Source: Pegethrix bostrychoides GSE-TBD4-15B (lineage in GTDB: Bacteria; Cyanobacteriota; Cyanobacteriia; Elainellales; Elainellaceae). Taken from it: a DNA stretch of 64,000 nt. Numbering within the stretch: the first letter of the stretch is position 1; every line of letters starts with the position of its first letter. The position numbers and the translations under genes were made by a program. The DNA is taken from NCBI GenBank assembly GCA_019359155.1, contig JAHHHV010000072.1:1-64000 (forward strand). The letters run 5' to 3'. Shown one piece after another: positions 17,271-27,405 of the stretch. The notes under the pieces are model-generated. The model had not been told where the DNA came from and did not search any database. It saw only the letters and a list, made by a program, of their open reading frames with translations.

Positions 17271-18310
17271 TATTCTCCGTCTGTCGCTTCTGCGGTCGCT
17301 TCGGTCTTTTGGTACTGAACCTGAATCCGCTCTAGCACCCGGTTATCGACCGCATCCTTAGCCAGCCGCACCGCGTTGAAAATCGTCGGGGCCTGCGAGC
17401 TGCCATGCCCAATAATGCAGATGCCGTCTACACCCAGCAGCAGTCCACCGCCATGCTCAGCGTGATCGACCCGCTGCTTGATCCGACGCAGGTTGGGCTT
17501 CAGCAGCAGCGTTCCCAGTTTGCCGCGCCAGCCTTGAGGCAGCTCCTCTTTGAGAATATTAAGCAGCACGCCGCCGACAGCCTCGGCAAACTTGAGCAGC
17601 ACGTTACCGACAAAGCCATCGCAGACGACGACATCAAACTCGCCGGAGAGCACGTCTCGCCCCTCGGCGTTGCCAACAAAGCCAACGCCGGGATTAGCTT
17701 GCAGCGCCTGATGCGTCCGCAGTGCCAGTTCGTTGCCCTTAGAAGGCTCCTCGCCAATATTGAGCAGCCCCACCTTCGGATTTTCTACGCCCAGCACGTA
17801 CTGCGAGTAGGCGCTGCCCAGCACGGCAAACTGCTCCAAAAACTTGGGTCGGCAGTCGACGTTGGCTCCCACATCCAGCACCAGCACCTGCTTGTCGGCG
17901 CGGATTGTGGGGAAGACCGCGCCAATTGCGGGTCGATCGATGCCGGGGAGTCGGCCTAGCCGCAGCAGTGCTGCCGCCATCGCCGCGCCCGAATGTCCGG
18001 CAGAGACCACCGCGTCAGCCTTGCCCTGCTTGACCAGCAGCATCGCCACATTAATAGAAGCTTTCGGCTTGCGGCGGAGCGCCCCTATCGCCTCTTCGTC
18101 CATCTCGACTATCTCTTCGGCGGCGACGATTTCGATCTGACCCAGCGCGTTATGCTGCTGCAAAACGGCCTCAATGGCCACCGGATTGCCGACCAAAATC
18201 ACCTTCACCCCTAGCTCCGCCTGCGCCCTAATCGCGCCTACCACGATTTCAGCGGGAGCATGGTCTCCCCCCATCGCATCAATCGCAATCCTTGCCTGCG
18301 TCGATCCCAT
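17270..18310 (-). CDS. plsX: Phosphate acyltransferase PlsX
   Basis: PlsX makes acyl-phosphate from acyl-ACP for phospholipid synthesis. The protein starts RIAIDAMGGDHAPAEIVVGA and carries VSAGHSGAAMAAALLRLGRLPGIDRPAIG and CDGFVGNVLLKFAE, all characteristic. Length is 346 residues. It is the first gene of plsX-fabH-fabD, an arrangement widely kept in bacteria. Confidence 0.96.
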   Translation of the reverse strand: MGSTQARIAIDAMGGDHAPAEIVVGAIRAQAELGVKVILVGNPVAIEAVLQQHNALGQIEIVAAEEIVEMDEEAIGALRRKPKASINVAMLLVKQGKADAVVSAGHSGAAMAAALLRLGRLPGIDRPAIGAVFPTIRADKQVLVLDVGANVDCRPKFLEQFAVLGSAYSQYVLGVENPKVGLLNIGEEPSKGNELALRTHQALQANPGVGFVGNAEGRDVLSGEFDVVVCDGFVGNVLLKFAEAVGGVLLNILKEELPQGWRGKLGTLLLKPNLRRIKQRVDHAEHGGGLLLGVDGICIIGHGSSQAPTIFNAVRLAKDAVDNRVLERIQVQYQKTEATAEATDGE

Positions 18311-18457
18311 TGCTCACACTGATAGAAACCTCACAAATTTTATCAGATGAGTCTACCCTTAGACTGAACCCGACTGATTTGATCAGCATTGATTCGGCAT
18401 ATTGATGGATCTCTCAAAGCAACGCCCAGAGACTGCTTTGCCGGATCTACCCCCAAT

Positions 18458-19189
18458 CTACTCTGTCTCACCCGGCGGCAGGATGCGCTGGAACAGGTAG
18501 CCCGTCCCGCGCGCGGTCAAAATCAGCTCTGGGTTGCTTGGATCGTCTTCGAGCTTGGCGCGCAGCCGCGAGATATGCACATCTACGACGCGAGTATCCA
18601 CATGCCGCTCTGGCGTATAGCCCCAGACTTCTTGCAGGATTTCAGAGCGCGAGAACGGCTCTCCAGAGCGTCCGACCAGCAGCTCTAGCAGGCTAAACTC
18701 CATGCCGGTGAGCCGAATCCGCTCGTCGCCCTTGTAGACCTGACGCTTGTTGGTGTCGATCCGGATGCTGTTGATCTGAATCACGCCAGAGCTGGGGATG
18801 CCGGAGCTACCCACTTTATCGACGCGGCGCAGCACCGAGCGAATCCGGGCTTCCAGCTCTTTGGGTGAGAATGGCTTCACCACGTAGTCGTCGGCTCCCA
18901 GCTCTAGGCCAGTAATTCTGTCGGCCACATCCCCTAGCGCCGTCAGCATAATAATCGGCACGTCAGACTCTTTTCGCAGCTCCTGGCAGACCCCGTAGCC
19001 ATCTAGCTTCGGCATCATCACATCTAGCACAACCAGGTCAGGACAGGCATTGCGAAAGGTTTCGAGCGCCTCTTCGCCGTCAGCGGCTGTCACGACATCG
19101 TAGCCAATCATCGAGAGACGGGTTTCCAGAATGCGGCGAATGCTGGCTTCGTCATCTACGACTAAAATTTTCTCTTTATGGCTTTCCAA
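18458..19189 (-). CDS. rpaB: OmpR-family response regulator RpaB
   Basis: A 243-residue response regulator. The receiver domain has the acidic pocket VVDDE, phospho-acceptor Asp56 (VVLDVMMP), and Lys in VVKPFSP. The C-terminal winged helix ends GYTPERHVDTRVVDVHISRLRAKLEDDP. The near-invariant sequence is that of RpaB (ycf27 of algal plastids), which controls photosystem and high-light genes together with kinase NblS/Hik33 in cyanobacteria. It is divergent from radA over a 250-bp AT-rich spacer. Confidence 0.93.
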   Translation of the reverse strand: MESHKEKILVVDDEASIRRILETRLSMIGYDVVTAADGEEALETFRNACPDLVVLDVMMPKLDGYGVCQELRKESDVPIIMLTALGDVADRITGLELGADDYVVKPFSPKELEARIRSVLRRVDKVGSSGIPSSGVIQINSIRIDTNKRQVYKGDERIRLTGMEFSLLELLVGRSGEPFSRSEILQEVWGYTPERHVDTRVVDVHISRLRAKLEDDPSNPELILTARGTGYLFQRILPPGETE

Positions 19190-19440
19190 TCCTAATGCTC
19201 CTTATCAAAAACTAATTTTTCTTAGTTAATTTTTGTCGCTTTATCATTAAAGATAGTAGCCTAAGTCTGTCACCTTAGAACGCTAGAGTCCCGATTATAG
19301 CTACACTTCAAAGTTTCTTAAGATTTTCTCACCGATTGGAAACCTGGCAAAAACTCCCCAGAAACTTGCTAGAAACTTTGCCCTTCTTCGTTTAGCTTCT
19401 CTGTTTGATTCTCTTTGATTACGGTTTCATTACAGTTTAA

Positions 19441-20928
19441 ATGGCAAAACCTCGTTCGCTTTACGTCTGCAATCAGTGCGGCGCAGAATTCCCTAAATTT
19501 CTGGGCAAATGCTCGGCCTGCGGCAGCTGGGGGTCACTCGTGGAGCAGGTGGTCACCTCAACTGCCAGCAGAGCCACGCCTCTTGCTGCTGCCCGAACGG
19601 CCAGCAAAACGCGCTCGCTGTCGTCATCTACGCCGCCGCAGCCGATTGCCGCCCTGACGCTGCCCCAAATTACGGATCACCCTCAGCAGCGACTCTCATC
19701 CGGCTACAGCGAGCTGGATCGGGTGCTGGGCGGCGGGATTGTGCCCGGATCACTGGTGCTGATTGGCGGCGATCCGGGAATTGGCAAATCGACGCTGCTG
19801 TTGCAAACGGCCAATCGGTTGGCCATGCGCTACCGGATGCTCTATGTCTGCGCGGAGGAGTCTGGTCAGCAGGTGAAGCTGCGTTCTCAGAGGCTGGGGA
19901 TTGGTACAGCGGCGGCTAAAGTAGCTGGATCAGCTGATGTGGCGATAGGCGGCGAGCTGGGCGAGCTTTATTTAATGCCAGAAACAGATCTGGAGACGAT
20001 TATTCGGGAGCTGGAGTCGCTGCGGCCTCAGGTGGCGGTGATTGACAGCATTCAGGCGCTCTATTTTTCGGCGCTCAACTCGGCTCCAGGGTCGGTGGCG
20101 CAGGTACGCGAATGCACCTCGGCACTCATGCAGGTGGCCAAACGCGAGCATATTACGCTGTTTATTGTCGGGCATGTCACGAAAGAAGGAGCAATTGCGG
20201 GTCCGAAGGTGCTGGAGCATCTGGTGGACACGGTGCTGTATTTTGAAGGCGACCGCTTTGCCAGCCACCGACTGCTGCGCTCGGTCAAAAATCGGTTTGG
20301 GGCGACGCATGAGCTGGGCGTGTTTGAAATGGCGGATGGCGGCTTAGAAGAAGTGATCAACCCTTCGGCACTGTTTTTGGGCAGCCGGGATGAGGATTCA
20401 CCGGGGACGGCCACCATTGTCGCCTGCGAAGGTACGCGCCCACTGCTGGTAGAGCTTCAGGCATTGGTCAGCCCCACAAGCTATCCTTCGCCCCGTCGCT
20501 CCACCACCGGGATTGAATATAATCGCCTGCTGCAAATCTTGGCGGTGCTGGAAAAGCGGGTAGGCATTCCGCTCTCGAAGCTGGATGCCTATGTCGCCTC
20601 ATCAGGGGGACTGAACGTGGCTGAACCCGCTGCCGACTTGGGCGTGGCGCTGGCGGTGGCGGCTAGCTTCCGCGACCGGATGGTTGACCCCGAAACGGTG
20701 CTGATTGGCGAGGTGGGCTTGGGCGGTCAGGTTCGGGCAGTCTCTCAGCTGGAGCTACGGCTCAAGGAAGCGGCTAAGCTGGGCTTTAAGCGGGCAATTC
20801 TGCCTGCGAGTCAGGCTGAGACGGCGGCGGCTGGACTAGAAATCATCCCGGTGTCGCGGGTGATAGACGCGATCACGCTGGGGCTAGTAGGCGGACGCAC
20901 CAGCACCGAGGCTTACACTGAGACTTAG
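19441..20928 (+). CDS. radA: DNA repair protein RadA (Sms)
   Basis: RadA is a RecA-like ATPase that drives branch migration in recombinational repair. It has an N-terminal C4 zinc finger (Cys10, Cys13, Cys24, Cys27), Walker A GDPGIGKST, the RadA-specific KNRFG motif, and a C-terminal Lon-protease-like domain. Length 495 residues is within the family range. The Ser-rich linker at 38-70 is variable. Confidence 0.95.
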   Translation: MAKPRSLYVCNQCGAEFPKFLGKCSACGSWGSLVEQVVTSTASRATPLAAARTASKTRSLSSSTPPQPIAALTLPQITDHPQQRLSSGYSELDRVLGGGIVPGSLVLIGGDPGIGKSTLLLQTANRLAMRYRMLYVCAEESGQQVKLRSQRLGIGTAAAKVAGSADVAIGGELGELYLMPETDLETIIRELESLRPQVAVIDSIQALYFSALNSAPGSVAQVRECTSALMQVAKREHITLFIVGHVTKEGAIAGPKVLEHLVDTVLYFEGDRFASHRLLRSVKNRFGATHELGVFEMADGGLEEVINPSALFLGSRDEDSPGTATIVACEGTRPLLVELQALVSPTSYPSPRRSTTGIEYNRLLQILAVLEKRVGIPLSKLDAYVASSGGLNVAEPAADLGVALAVAASFRDRMVDPETVLIGEVGLGGQVRAVSQLELRLKEAAKLGFKRAILPASQAETAAAGLEIIPVSRVIDAITLGLVGGRTSTEAYTET

Positions 20929-21034
20929 GCGTAGGTTTTGGTGGCAGTCAGGGCCGGATAGAGGGCGATCCACCTGGCAAAAATTGGGCGAAATGCCGTG
21001 GTGCAAGCGAATCAACGAAACTTGCCTTAGATAA

Positions 21035-21106
21035 AGCCGGTGATGAGAGTTGAACTCACGGCCGCTCGATTACGAATCGAGTGCTCTACCACTGAGCTAC
21101 ACCGGC
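21035..21106 (-). tRNA. tRNA-Thr (anticodon CGT)
   Basis: Minus-strand cloverleaf: acceptor GCCGGTG/CACCGGC, D arm GCTC-AGTGGTA-GAGC, anticodon arm CTCGA-TTCGTAA-TCGAG giving CGT (reads ACG), T arm GTGAG-TTCAACT-CTCAT. CCA is not encoded. Confidence 0.95.
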
Positions 21107-21266
21107 ATATTTGCCTCAGGCATACTTGCTTCAGGCATTTCTGCCTCGCATTTTTGCTTCATTAGTATAGCAAGTCGTAGCCGCATCAACCAGACTCTCA
21201 ATTGCGCTGTGAATTGGGCTGTAGCAGGTTCGCTAGAGTCGGTTTAGTCGGAGGTTCACGTTGGAT

Positions 21267-22529
21267 TCATGGCTGACGGTCAGCCTGCCGCAGCTCCTGC
21301 TGAATCACGCTCAGCGCCTTTTCCGCCAGTTTATGGTTGGCAGCTTCGGTAAAATGACCGTCACCCACAAAATTCGAGCCGTCGGTGGCGGGTGCCGTCT
21401 CATGCGTGCTGAAGTAAGGGATTTGGTTGGCCTCTAAGGTGGGTTGCAGCAGCTGATAGAGGTGGTCGTCAAAACCGCGATCGTTAAACAAAATCACCAG
21501 AGGTCGCTTGCCGTCTGCTCTCGCAGTGGCCGCAAATTCTGCCACCATTGCCTTGAGGACAGGCACTTGCGGCCAGTTGGGTTTGAAACCCTGGCGGTCA
21601 TGAATCTGGCTTTCGACCTGCTCTTGGTGCGTCTTCGCCCAAGCTCGCCGGATCATCCGCAGCATTGCCGAACGATCCAGTAGGTTTTGCTCATAGATAA
21701 ACGAATCAAAAAACCGATCGTACTGCTGCATCTGAGCGGCAAATGCCTGCTGCTGCTGCGGATCTTGAAAAGCCTGACGCAAGTCTGCTAGCGACTGCAC
21801 CTTTGGCGCAATCTCAACGAGCTTTCCCTGTTGCAGCTCATAGTGCGGGAAGGTAAACGGTGCCGGAAAATCCGTGAGCAGATTCATGCCGCTGACCGCA
21901 TCCATGCCTCTGACGCTGGAAGCCAGAATGCCAAACACCACGATATCGGCCTGCTGCTGTCCCCGATCGCGCTGATAGGCCGCAAACGTATGATTAGGCG
22001 GTGAGGCTGGCCCAAGATGGAGTCGCATATCCAGACTGGGATCAAGATCGTGAATCGCCTCGGCCAGATTGCCGACAAACGACATGCCGTAGAGCGAGAT
22101 CAGGTGATGGCCGGGTTTGGGCTGCTTCGGCTCCGCTGGATTTGGCAGATCTCCCAGCCAGCCAGCCTGAGCAATCAGGGCGCTCGTTTCGTCAGTGGAG
22201 CCAATTTGGCGAGCGACTTTCCCCTCCAGCGAGCGACCATAGTCAAAGTAAAGGCTGAGCGCTTTGGGAGCCGTCTCTAGCGGATCTTTGGGATAGGGAA
22301 ACAGCAGATTGATGGCTGCATCAAAACTGGCTAGAGCGCAGCAAAACCAGAAGCTAGTCGCAAGGGCGCTCCGTAGCTGCTGCCGTAGAGGAGTGGCAGA
22401 CTGGGCTGGATCAGAGCTGCCATCGAGACTGTGATCAAGATTGTCGGGGGTGAGCTGGCTGGAATTTTGTTGGCGCTGAGCTGCTTTGGCCGCTTTAGAA
22501 TTGAAAGTAAATAAATTGCGCGGGTGCAT
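21267..22529 (-). CDS. SGNH-hydrolase-like partner of an MBOAT acyltransferase (AlgJ/AlgX-like)
   Basis: A 420-residue protein with a cytoplasmic Gln-rich N-terminus, one membrane segment at about 53-76 and a large exported domain. LYGMSFVG resembles the nucleophile block, and GDGHFTEAANHKLAEK near the C-terminus supplies a catalytic DxxH-type pair (here DGH). Such proteins work with an AlgI-like acyltransferase to acetylate an exported polysaccharide. Its start overlaps the end of that acyltransferase gene by 35 bp. The polysaccharide is unknown. Confidence 0.75.
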   Translation of the reverse strand: MHPRNLFTFNSKAAKAAQRQQNSSQLTPDNLDHSLDGSSDPAQSATPLRQQLRSALATSFWFCCALASFDAAINLLFPYPKDPLETAPKALSLYFDYGRSLEGKVARQIGSTDETSALIAQAGWLGDLPNPAEPKQPKPGHHLISLYGMSFVGNLAEAIHDLDPSLDMRLHLGPASPPNHTFAAYQRDRGQQQADIVVFGILASSVRGMDAVSGMNLLTDFPAPFTFPHYELQQGKLVEIAPKVQSLADLRQAFQDPQQQQAFAAQMQQYDRFFDSFIYEQNLLDRSAMLRMIRRAWAKTHQEQVESQIHDRQGFKPNWPQVPVLKAMVAEFAATARADGKRPLVILFNDRGFDDHLYQLLQPTLEANQIPYFSTHETAPATDGSNFVGDGHFTEAANHKLAEKALSVIQQELRQADRQP

Positions 22530-24135
22530 TGCTGGTTCCCATAGTGATTAAGAGCGTGAAAATGGCGTATAAAACGCCGCGAATCAGGGCGGAGTAGCGG
22601 TAGTAGAAATGAGCTGACTGCGCCTGGAACTCCAAAAATTCATAGAAAATGAGCAGCGGCAGCCCAAATAGCGCTGGCAACGTGGGCTTCGGCATACTCA
22701 GCGACAAATTGCCAATATCGGTGACGAGAATCTGGGTAAAGCTGGTAATCTGCGCTAGCGAGTTGGCGCGAAACAGCAGCCAGCCGTAGCAGGTGAGGAT
22801 AAAAAAGAGCAGCGTCAGGCTCACCCCAGCTCCGCGCTTAAACTGACTACGCTCAGCCGGATTTTCAGTCGTTTGCAGGTTGAGCAGACGATAGATGCAA
22901 AGCAGCCCACCCTGATAGATTCCCCAAATCACGTAGTTCCAAGCGGCTCCATGCCAGAGTCCACCCAGCGCCATCGTCAACATCAAATTTTGGTAGGTAC
23001 GGAGATTGCCTTGACGATTGCCGCCCAGCGAAATATAGAGATAGTCCCGCAGCCAGCTAGAGAGGCTGATATGCCAGCGCCGCCAGAACTCACTGGGGGA
23101 CTTGGAGAAGTAGGGCAGGTTAAAGTTGACCGTTAGCTCGATGCCAAAAAACTTGGACACCCCGCGCGCGATATCAGAGTAGCCCGAAAAATCGCAATAG
23201 ATTTGAAAGGTAAACAGCAGCGTCGCCACGACAACATCTAGCCAGGAAACCGCACCGCTGCTGTTATAGATGGCGTTTACTGAGCCAGCTAGCCCATCTG
23301 CAATCGCCACCTTTTTGAACAGTCCGAACATAATCAGGTACAGGCCGCGCATTGACTGATCAAAGCGGAGGTGACGCGGCTGTGAAAATTGCGGAATTAG
23401 GTCAATGGAGCGAACGATTGGGCCTGCTACCAAACGTGGGAAGAAGGCCAGAAACAGCGCAAATACCGAAAACTGATGCGTTGGCTGCATTCTGCCCTTG
23501 AAGACATCGATTGTGTAGCTCATTGTCTCGAAGGTGTAAAACGAGATGCCAATCGGCAGCAGCAGATTTAGGCTCAGCGCTGGCAGACTGAAGCCAGCAG
23601 CATTCAGGACGGCTTCAGCGCTGCCTGCAAAGAAATTAAAATATTTGAAAATACAGAGAATGCCGAGATTGGTGATGATACTCAGCAGCAGCAACAGCTT
23701 TTTACGGCGTTCGACTGGAGCCTCAACCAGTCTGGGATAGAGCAAGTTAGCAATTGCAACCGCAATGAACGTGCCGCCCAACAGCAGCCAGCTAGTCCAG
23801 TTTCCCGGCAGCAGGTTTGGCCAATCCACCGAAAAGCTCTGCCAGCTAACTGCTTGCCAGTTGACTGTGCCCGCAAAGAAAGCCGCGCCAATCAAAGCCA
23901 GCGAAGGGGTCAGTCGCTCCGACCGAGTCATCTGGCCTCTGCCAATCAGCAAGGCGCAGCTAAAATCGACGCTGGTTGTGAGCAAAATTAGATAGAGCAG
24001 CTGTATATCCCACCAGCCGTAGAAGACATAGCTAGCCGCCAGCAGCAGCAAATTTTGAGACCGAAACGGCAGCAGCCGGTAGGCAGCATAGACAGTTAAA
24101 AAGAAAAATAGAAACTCTAGTGAATTAAATACCAT
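22495..24135 (-). CDS. MBOAT-family O-acyltransferase (AlgI-like)
   Basis: A polytopic membrane protein of 546 residues. It opens MVFNSLEFLFFFLTVYAAYRLLP, typical of AlgI relatives, and has FFPRLVAGPI, SPSEFWRRWHISLSSWLRDYLYISLGGNR and the catalytic-histidine block GGLWHGAAWNYVIWG. These proteins move an acetyl group across the membrane to extracellular polysaccharide or cell-wall polymer. It forms a two-gene unit with the overlapping SGNH-like gene. Confidence 0.88.
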   Translation of the reverse strand: MVFNSLEFLFFFLTVYAAYRLLPFRSQNLLLLAASYVFYGWWDIQLLYLILLTTSVDFSCALLIGRGQMTRSERLTPSLALIGAAFFAGTVNWQAVSWQSFSVDWPNLLPGNWTSWLLLGGTFIAVAIANLLYPRLVEAPVERRKKLLLLLSIITNLGILCIFKYFNFFAGSAEAVLNAAGFSLPALSLNLLLPIGISFYTFETMSYTIDVFKGRMQPTHQFSVFALFLAFFPRLVAGPIVRSIDLIPQFSQPRHLRFDQSMRGLYLIMFGLFKKVAIADGLAGSVNAIYNSSGAVSWLDVVVATLLFTFQIYCDFSGYSDIARGVSKFFGIELTVNFNLPYFSKSPSEFWRRWHISLSSWLRDYLYISLGGNRQGNLRTYQNLMLTMALGGLWHGAAWNYVIWGIYQGGLLCIYRLLNLQTTENPAERSQFKRGAGVSLTLLFFILTCYGWLLFRANSLAQITSFTQILVTDIGNLSLSMPKPTLPALFGLPLLIFYEFLEFQAQSAHFYYRYSALIRGVLYAIFTLLITMGTSNAPAQFIYFQF

Positions 24136-24417
24136 GGATGAATACCGCTGATGACTCGCTCAACCCTTTGCATCAATGCAGCAGATCGCCTGTCCATAAG
24201 CTTGTACCTCCCCACATTCCAACGTCAGGGTTTTCAGGATACGTTTACCGAAAAAATATCAACCGCACTCAGTCGGATTCACAGCCAGATTGCTCATGGC
24301 TTCAACGCAAAGGGGAATGGGTAAGCGCTCTGGCAATTCTTCTGATTTAGCCAGAGCCGAGCCACTATAAAATTTTGATAAATGGCTATTTATGATAAAT
24401 GTCTTTAGATGCCGCTT
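24136..24417. other. Gene-free spacer
   Basis: 282 bp between the MBOAT start and the moeA stop. The last 60 bp (24366-24410) are AT-rich. No convincing gene, tRNA or terminator is seen. Confidence 0.5.
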
Positions 24418-25668
24418 TCACAGCGTCCGAACCAGCATGATCTGCACCAGCTCGCCAGCTGCAATCTGAGTTTGGCCAATCGGCAGCATGGCTAAGGCAT
24501 TGGTCTGCGCCAGGTTGATCAAATTACCAGAACTGTGCGAACCGCCTGCAAGCTGAAACTGAAGCTGACCGTTGACGAATACAGCTTGCCCCCAGAAATA
24601 GGTTTCGCGCTTGCCGTCTGCACGCAGCCTCTGCGCCGTATAGCCGCTGACAAAGCTGGGCTGCCAGTCTGCGGCGCGACCCGACAGCTTGCGAAGCGCA
24701 GGCTGCACAAACCGCCAGAAGCTGACCAGCGCCGAAACCGGATTGCCAGGTAAGCCAAAGTAGAGCGCCCGATGAGGGGACGAAAATCTGGCGACCGTCA
24801 GCGGCTTGCCCGGTTTGACGGCAACGGAGCGAATTTGAATGTCGGCGGCTAGCTCGGCTAGGACTTGCTCCACATAGTCGTAGTCGCCCACCGAGACACC
24901 GCCTGATGACAGAATCAGATCAGCAGTTTGCAAAGCTTGAAGCAGGGTTTGCTTGATTTGCTGTGGCTGATCGGGAATTGCGCCCAGCAGGATTGGCTCC
25001 GCCCCAGCATCGGCCACTAGCGCCGCCAGCGCATACTGGTTTGAATCTACAATCTGTCCGGGCTGAAGCAGCGAGTTGGTGGCTAGCTGATCAAGGGTGA
25101 CTAGCTCGTCGCCCGTTGAGAAAATTGCCACGCGCGGGCGGCGGTAGACCGCAACTTGCAGCGCCTGAACTGTGGCAATAACGGCAATATCAGGCGCAGA
25201 CAGCTCAATTCCGGCAGGCAAGAGCAGCGTACCAGCACGATAAAATTCCGCCTGATGCTGCACAAAAGCCTGCGGTTTCGGACTGGCTAGAACCGTGACT
25301 TGGTTGCCGTCCCGCCGCGTTTCTTCCTGCATCACAATTGTGTCGGCTCCTGGCGGCAGCATCGCTCCGGTGAAAATCCGCGCTGCCTGACCGGGCTGGA
25401 GCGTCTTTTGGGGCAGGTAGCCCGCCGGAATTTCTTCGACAACCTCCAGCGTCACGGGCTGCGCGTCACAGGCGAGCAAATCGGCATGGCGCACCGCATA
25501 GCCGTCCATTGCTGAATTGTCCCAGTGTGGGATATCCAGCCGACCTGTAACGGGATCTGCCAAAATTCGCCCGTTGGCGGCCTGCAAGGGCAGCGTTTCA
25601 GTATCTTGAGCAGTCAGCGGCTCAACTAAATCTAGAATTAATTTCTCGGCCTGTTGGGGCAGCAGCAT
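24418..25668 (-). CDS. moeA: Molybdopterin molybdotransferase MoeA
   Basis: MoeA inserts molybdate into adenylylated molybdopterin. The protein has PLQAANGRILADPV and HWDNSAMDGYAV near the N-terminus, RIFTGAMLPPGADTIV, FSTGDEL, SSGGVSVGDYDYV and FGLPGNPVSALVSF. All are core MoeA motifs and the 416-residue length fits. It stands alone between an acyltransferase pair and tRNA-Arg. moaC of the same pathway is at 37929. Confidence 0.95.
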   Translation of the reverse strand: MLLPQQAEKLILDLVEPLTAQDTETLPLQAANGRILADPVTGRLDIPHWDNSAMDGYAVRHADLLACDAQPVTLEVVEEIPAGYLPQKTLQPGQAARIFTGAMLPPGADTIVMQEETRRDGNQVTVLASPKPQAFVQHQAEFYRAGTLLLPAGIELSAPDIAVIATVQALQVAVYRRPRVAIFSTGDELVTLDQLATNSLLQPGQIVDSNQYALAALVADAGAEPILLGAIPDQPQQIKQTLLQALQTADLILSSGGVSVGDYDYVEQVLAELAADIQIRSVAVKPGKPLTVARFSSPHRALYFGLPGNPVSALVSFWRFVQPALRKLSGRAADWQPSFVSGYTAQRLRADGKRETYFWGQAVFVNGQLQFQLAGGSHSSGNLINLAQTNALAMLPIGQTQIAAGELVQIMLVRTL

Positions 25669-25848
25669 GAGACTATGCCTGATTGGTGAACGCTAGGCTG
25701 GGGGCTAAATGGCTGAAACAGCTCGCTGAAAATTAGCCTACCAGAGTTGCAGCTGAGCGCACTGCCCTCAGAAAATCAAAGAATCACGCTGATTGCCACT
25801 CTGCAAACAGCTATGCTACAGTTAGTAATTGTGAAAACACTGTGGCAG

Positions 25849-25922
25849 GGGCTTGTAGCTCAGTGGACTAGAGCACGCGGCTACGAACCGCGGTGTCGGG
25901 GGTTCGAATCCCTCCTAGCCCG
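25849..25922 (+). tRNA. tRNA-Arg (anticodon ACG)
   Basis: Cloverleaf with D arm GCTC-AGTGGACTA-GAGC, anticodon arm CGCGG-CTACGAA-CCGCG giving ACG, and T arm GGGGG-TTCGAAT-CCCTC. The acceptor pairs GGGCTTG/CTAGCCC with one U-U mismatch. The first anticodon base would be deaminated to inosine by TadA. Confidence 0.95.
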
Positions 25923-25932
25923 TCCACAATCG

Positions 25933-25966
25933 ACGAGGTTGAGCGTAATATCTCAACCTCGTTTTT
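25933..25966 (+). terminator. Intrinsic terminator after tRNA-Arg
   Basis: ACGAGGTTGAG (25933-25943) pairs with CTCAACCTCGT (25952-25962), followed by TTTT. Confidence 0.9.
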
Positions 25967-26015
25967 AATTAGGTATTTTGGTTAGATAGGTATTTTGTTT
26001 AGATCAGGGTTAAGG

Positions 26016-27254
26016 CTAAGTTTTTTGGGGCAGGCTAACCGCATAGAGATCCCGGCCTCGACCCAACGCATAGCGCCAAGAGCAGGCCAAACTTTTGCTG
26101 GACTGGGTGAGAAACACCAGAATAGCAGCGAGTCCCAGCCCGACACAGATGCCAAACATGCCGCGATAGCCAAGTTGGGTAGCAAACGCACCTAGCATCG
26201 GCCCCGCCAGCGCAATTCCGACATCAAAGCCCACCATACAGATGCCGAACGTCCGCCCGCGTTCGTGGGGCTGCGAGCGATCGGCCATGAGAGCAGCCAT
26301 CATCGGAATGAGCGTGCCAGAGCCTGCCCCTTCAATTGCGCCAGCCAGCAAAAACGTTGCGGCAGACTGCGCCTGCCAGAGCAGCAGCATGGAGAGTGTA
26401 TAAAACACCAGACTTATGCTGATAAACAGGCCGCGTCCATGGCGATCGGACGCGGGACCCGCCACCAGTCGGATTGCGAAGCTGGCGGCGGCGGCGGCCG
26501 TATAGAACAGCCCTGCATTCAGATCGATACCCTCTGATTGGATGTAGAGCGGCACAAAGGTGCTGAGTGTGCCAAAGGTCAAGCCAATCAGCAGCAAAAT
26601 CAGCGCCGGAATCCGAATGCGCGGATCCAGCAATAAACTCCAAAACTGGCTGTTCACCTGTGCTGTACCGCGCTGTATGACGCTGGATTCACGCACCTGA
26701 GCCGTGCAGAGCAACCCGACTACACCCATGCCTGCTGCTGCCAAAAACATGGGCTCAAACCCAAACCACTCCTGCACAAAGCCACCAATTGCTGGCCCCA
26801 GCGCCAGTCCAGTCGGATTGACCAAGCTCATATAGCCAATCAGCTCACCGCGATGTTCGGGGGGCGCGAAGTCAACCACTAGCGCGCTATAGGCCAGCGC
26901 AAAGGCGGCAATGCTAATGCCGTGGATGGCACGAATTACGATCAACAGCCGCAGATCCTGCGTCATTAGGTAGCCCAGCGGTGCAAGGGTAACCGCAGCC
27001 ATGCCGATCAGCAACACCAGCTTACGGCCACGACTATCGGCTAATTTGGCCAGCCACTGCCGCGAGGCCAGCAGCCCAATCGCAAATGCCCCCATGACGA
27101 TGCCCACCATTTGCTGATTAGCTCCAGCCTCCTGGATATAGAGGGGCAGCGTCGGCAGGTGAGCCGCCAGCCCTGACCAAAACAGCAGTCCCGCCGCAAA
27201 CAGCACCAGCAGGTTTTGCCGCACTGACGGCTCTAATTTTACGAAAACGTTCAA
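26016..27254 (-). CDS. Major facilitator superfamily transporter, drug-efflux-like
   Basis: 412 residues with about 12 membrane segments in two halves. The loop between segments 2 and 3 has SRQWLAKLADSRGRKLVLLIG, the MFS motif GxLaDrxGrkxxl; segment 4-5 has RAIHGISIAAFALAYSALVVD as in TetA/MdtG-type proton antiporters. The substrate cannot be told from sequence. No regulator or operon partner is adjacent. Confidence 0.82.
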   Translation of the reverse strand: MNVFVKLEPSVRQNLLVLFAAGLLFWSGLAAHLPTLPLYIQEAGANQQMVGIVMGAFAIGLLASRQWLAKLADSRGRKLVLLIGMAAVTLAPLGYLMTQDLRLLIVIRAIHGISIAAFALAYSALVVDFAPPEHRGELIGYMSLVNPTGLALGPAIGGFVQEWFGFEPMFLAAAGMGVVGLLCTAQVRESSVIQRGTAQVNSQFWSLLLDPRIRIPALILLLIGLTFGTLSTFVPLYIQSEGIDLNAGLFYTAAAAASFAIRLVAGPASDRHGRGLFISISLVFYTLSMLLLWQAQSAATFLLAGAIEGAGSGTLIPMMAALMADRSQPHERGRTFGICMVGFDVGIALAGPMLGAFATQLGYRGMFGICVGLGLAAILVFLTQSSKSLACSWRYALGRGRDLYAVSLPQKT

Positions 27255-27405
27255 AACAAAAGCCTTATAAAGTTTGACGCCAGATTGGTCTTAGCAGACG
27301 CAATCGCTATGGCTAGACTTCTTTATGATGGCGAATATTAAGATTTTTTGCAGAGCTGTAGCGCAGCCTAACCGCTAAGCTGGAGGAGCTGATTAGCTGA
27401 TTGCT

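Noticed and set aside
19420..19440. Possible RpaB (HLR1) site, ATTAC twice, before radA
   Set aside because: The repeats are 11 bp apart rather than 10 and the second-half bases do not match.
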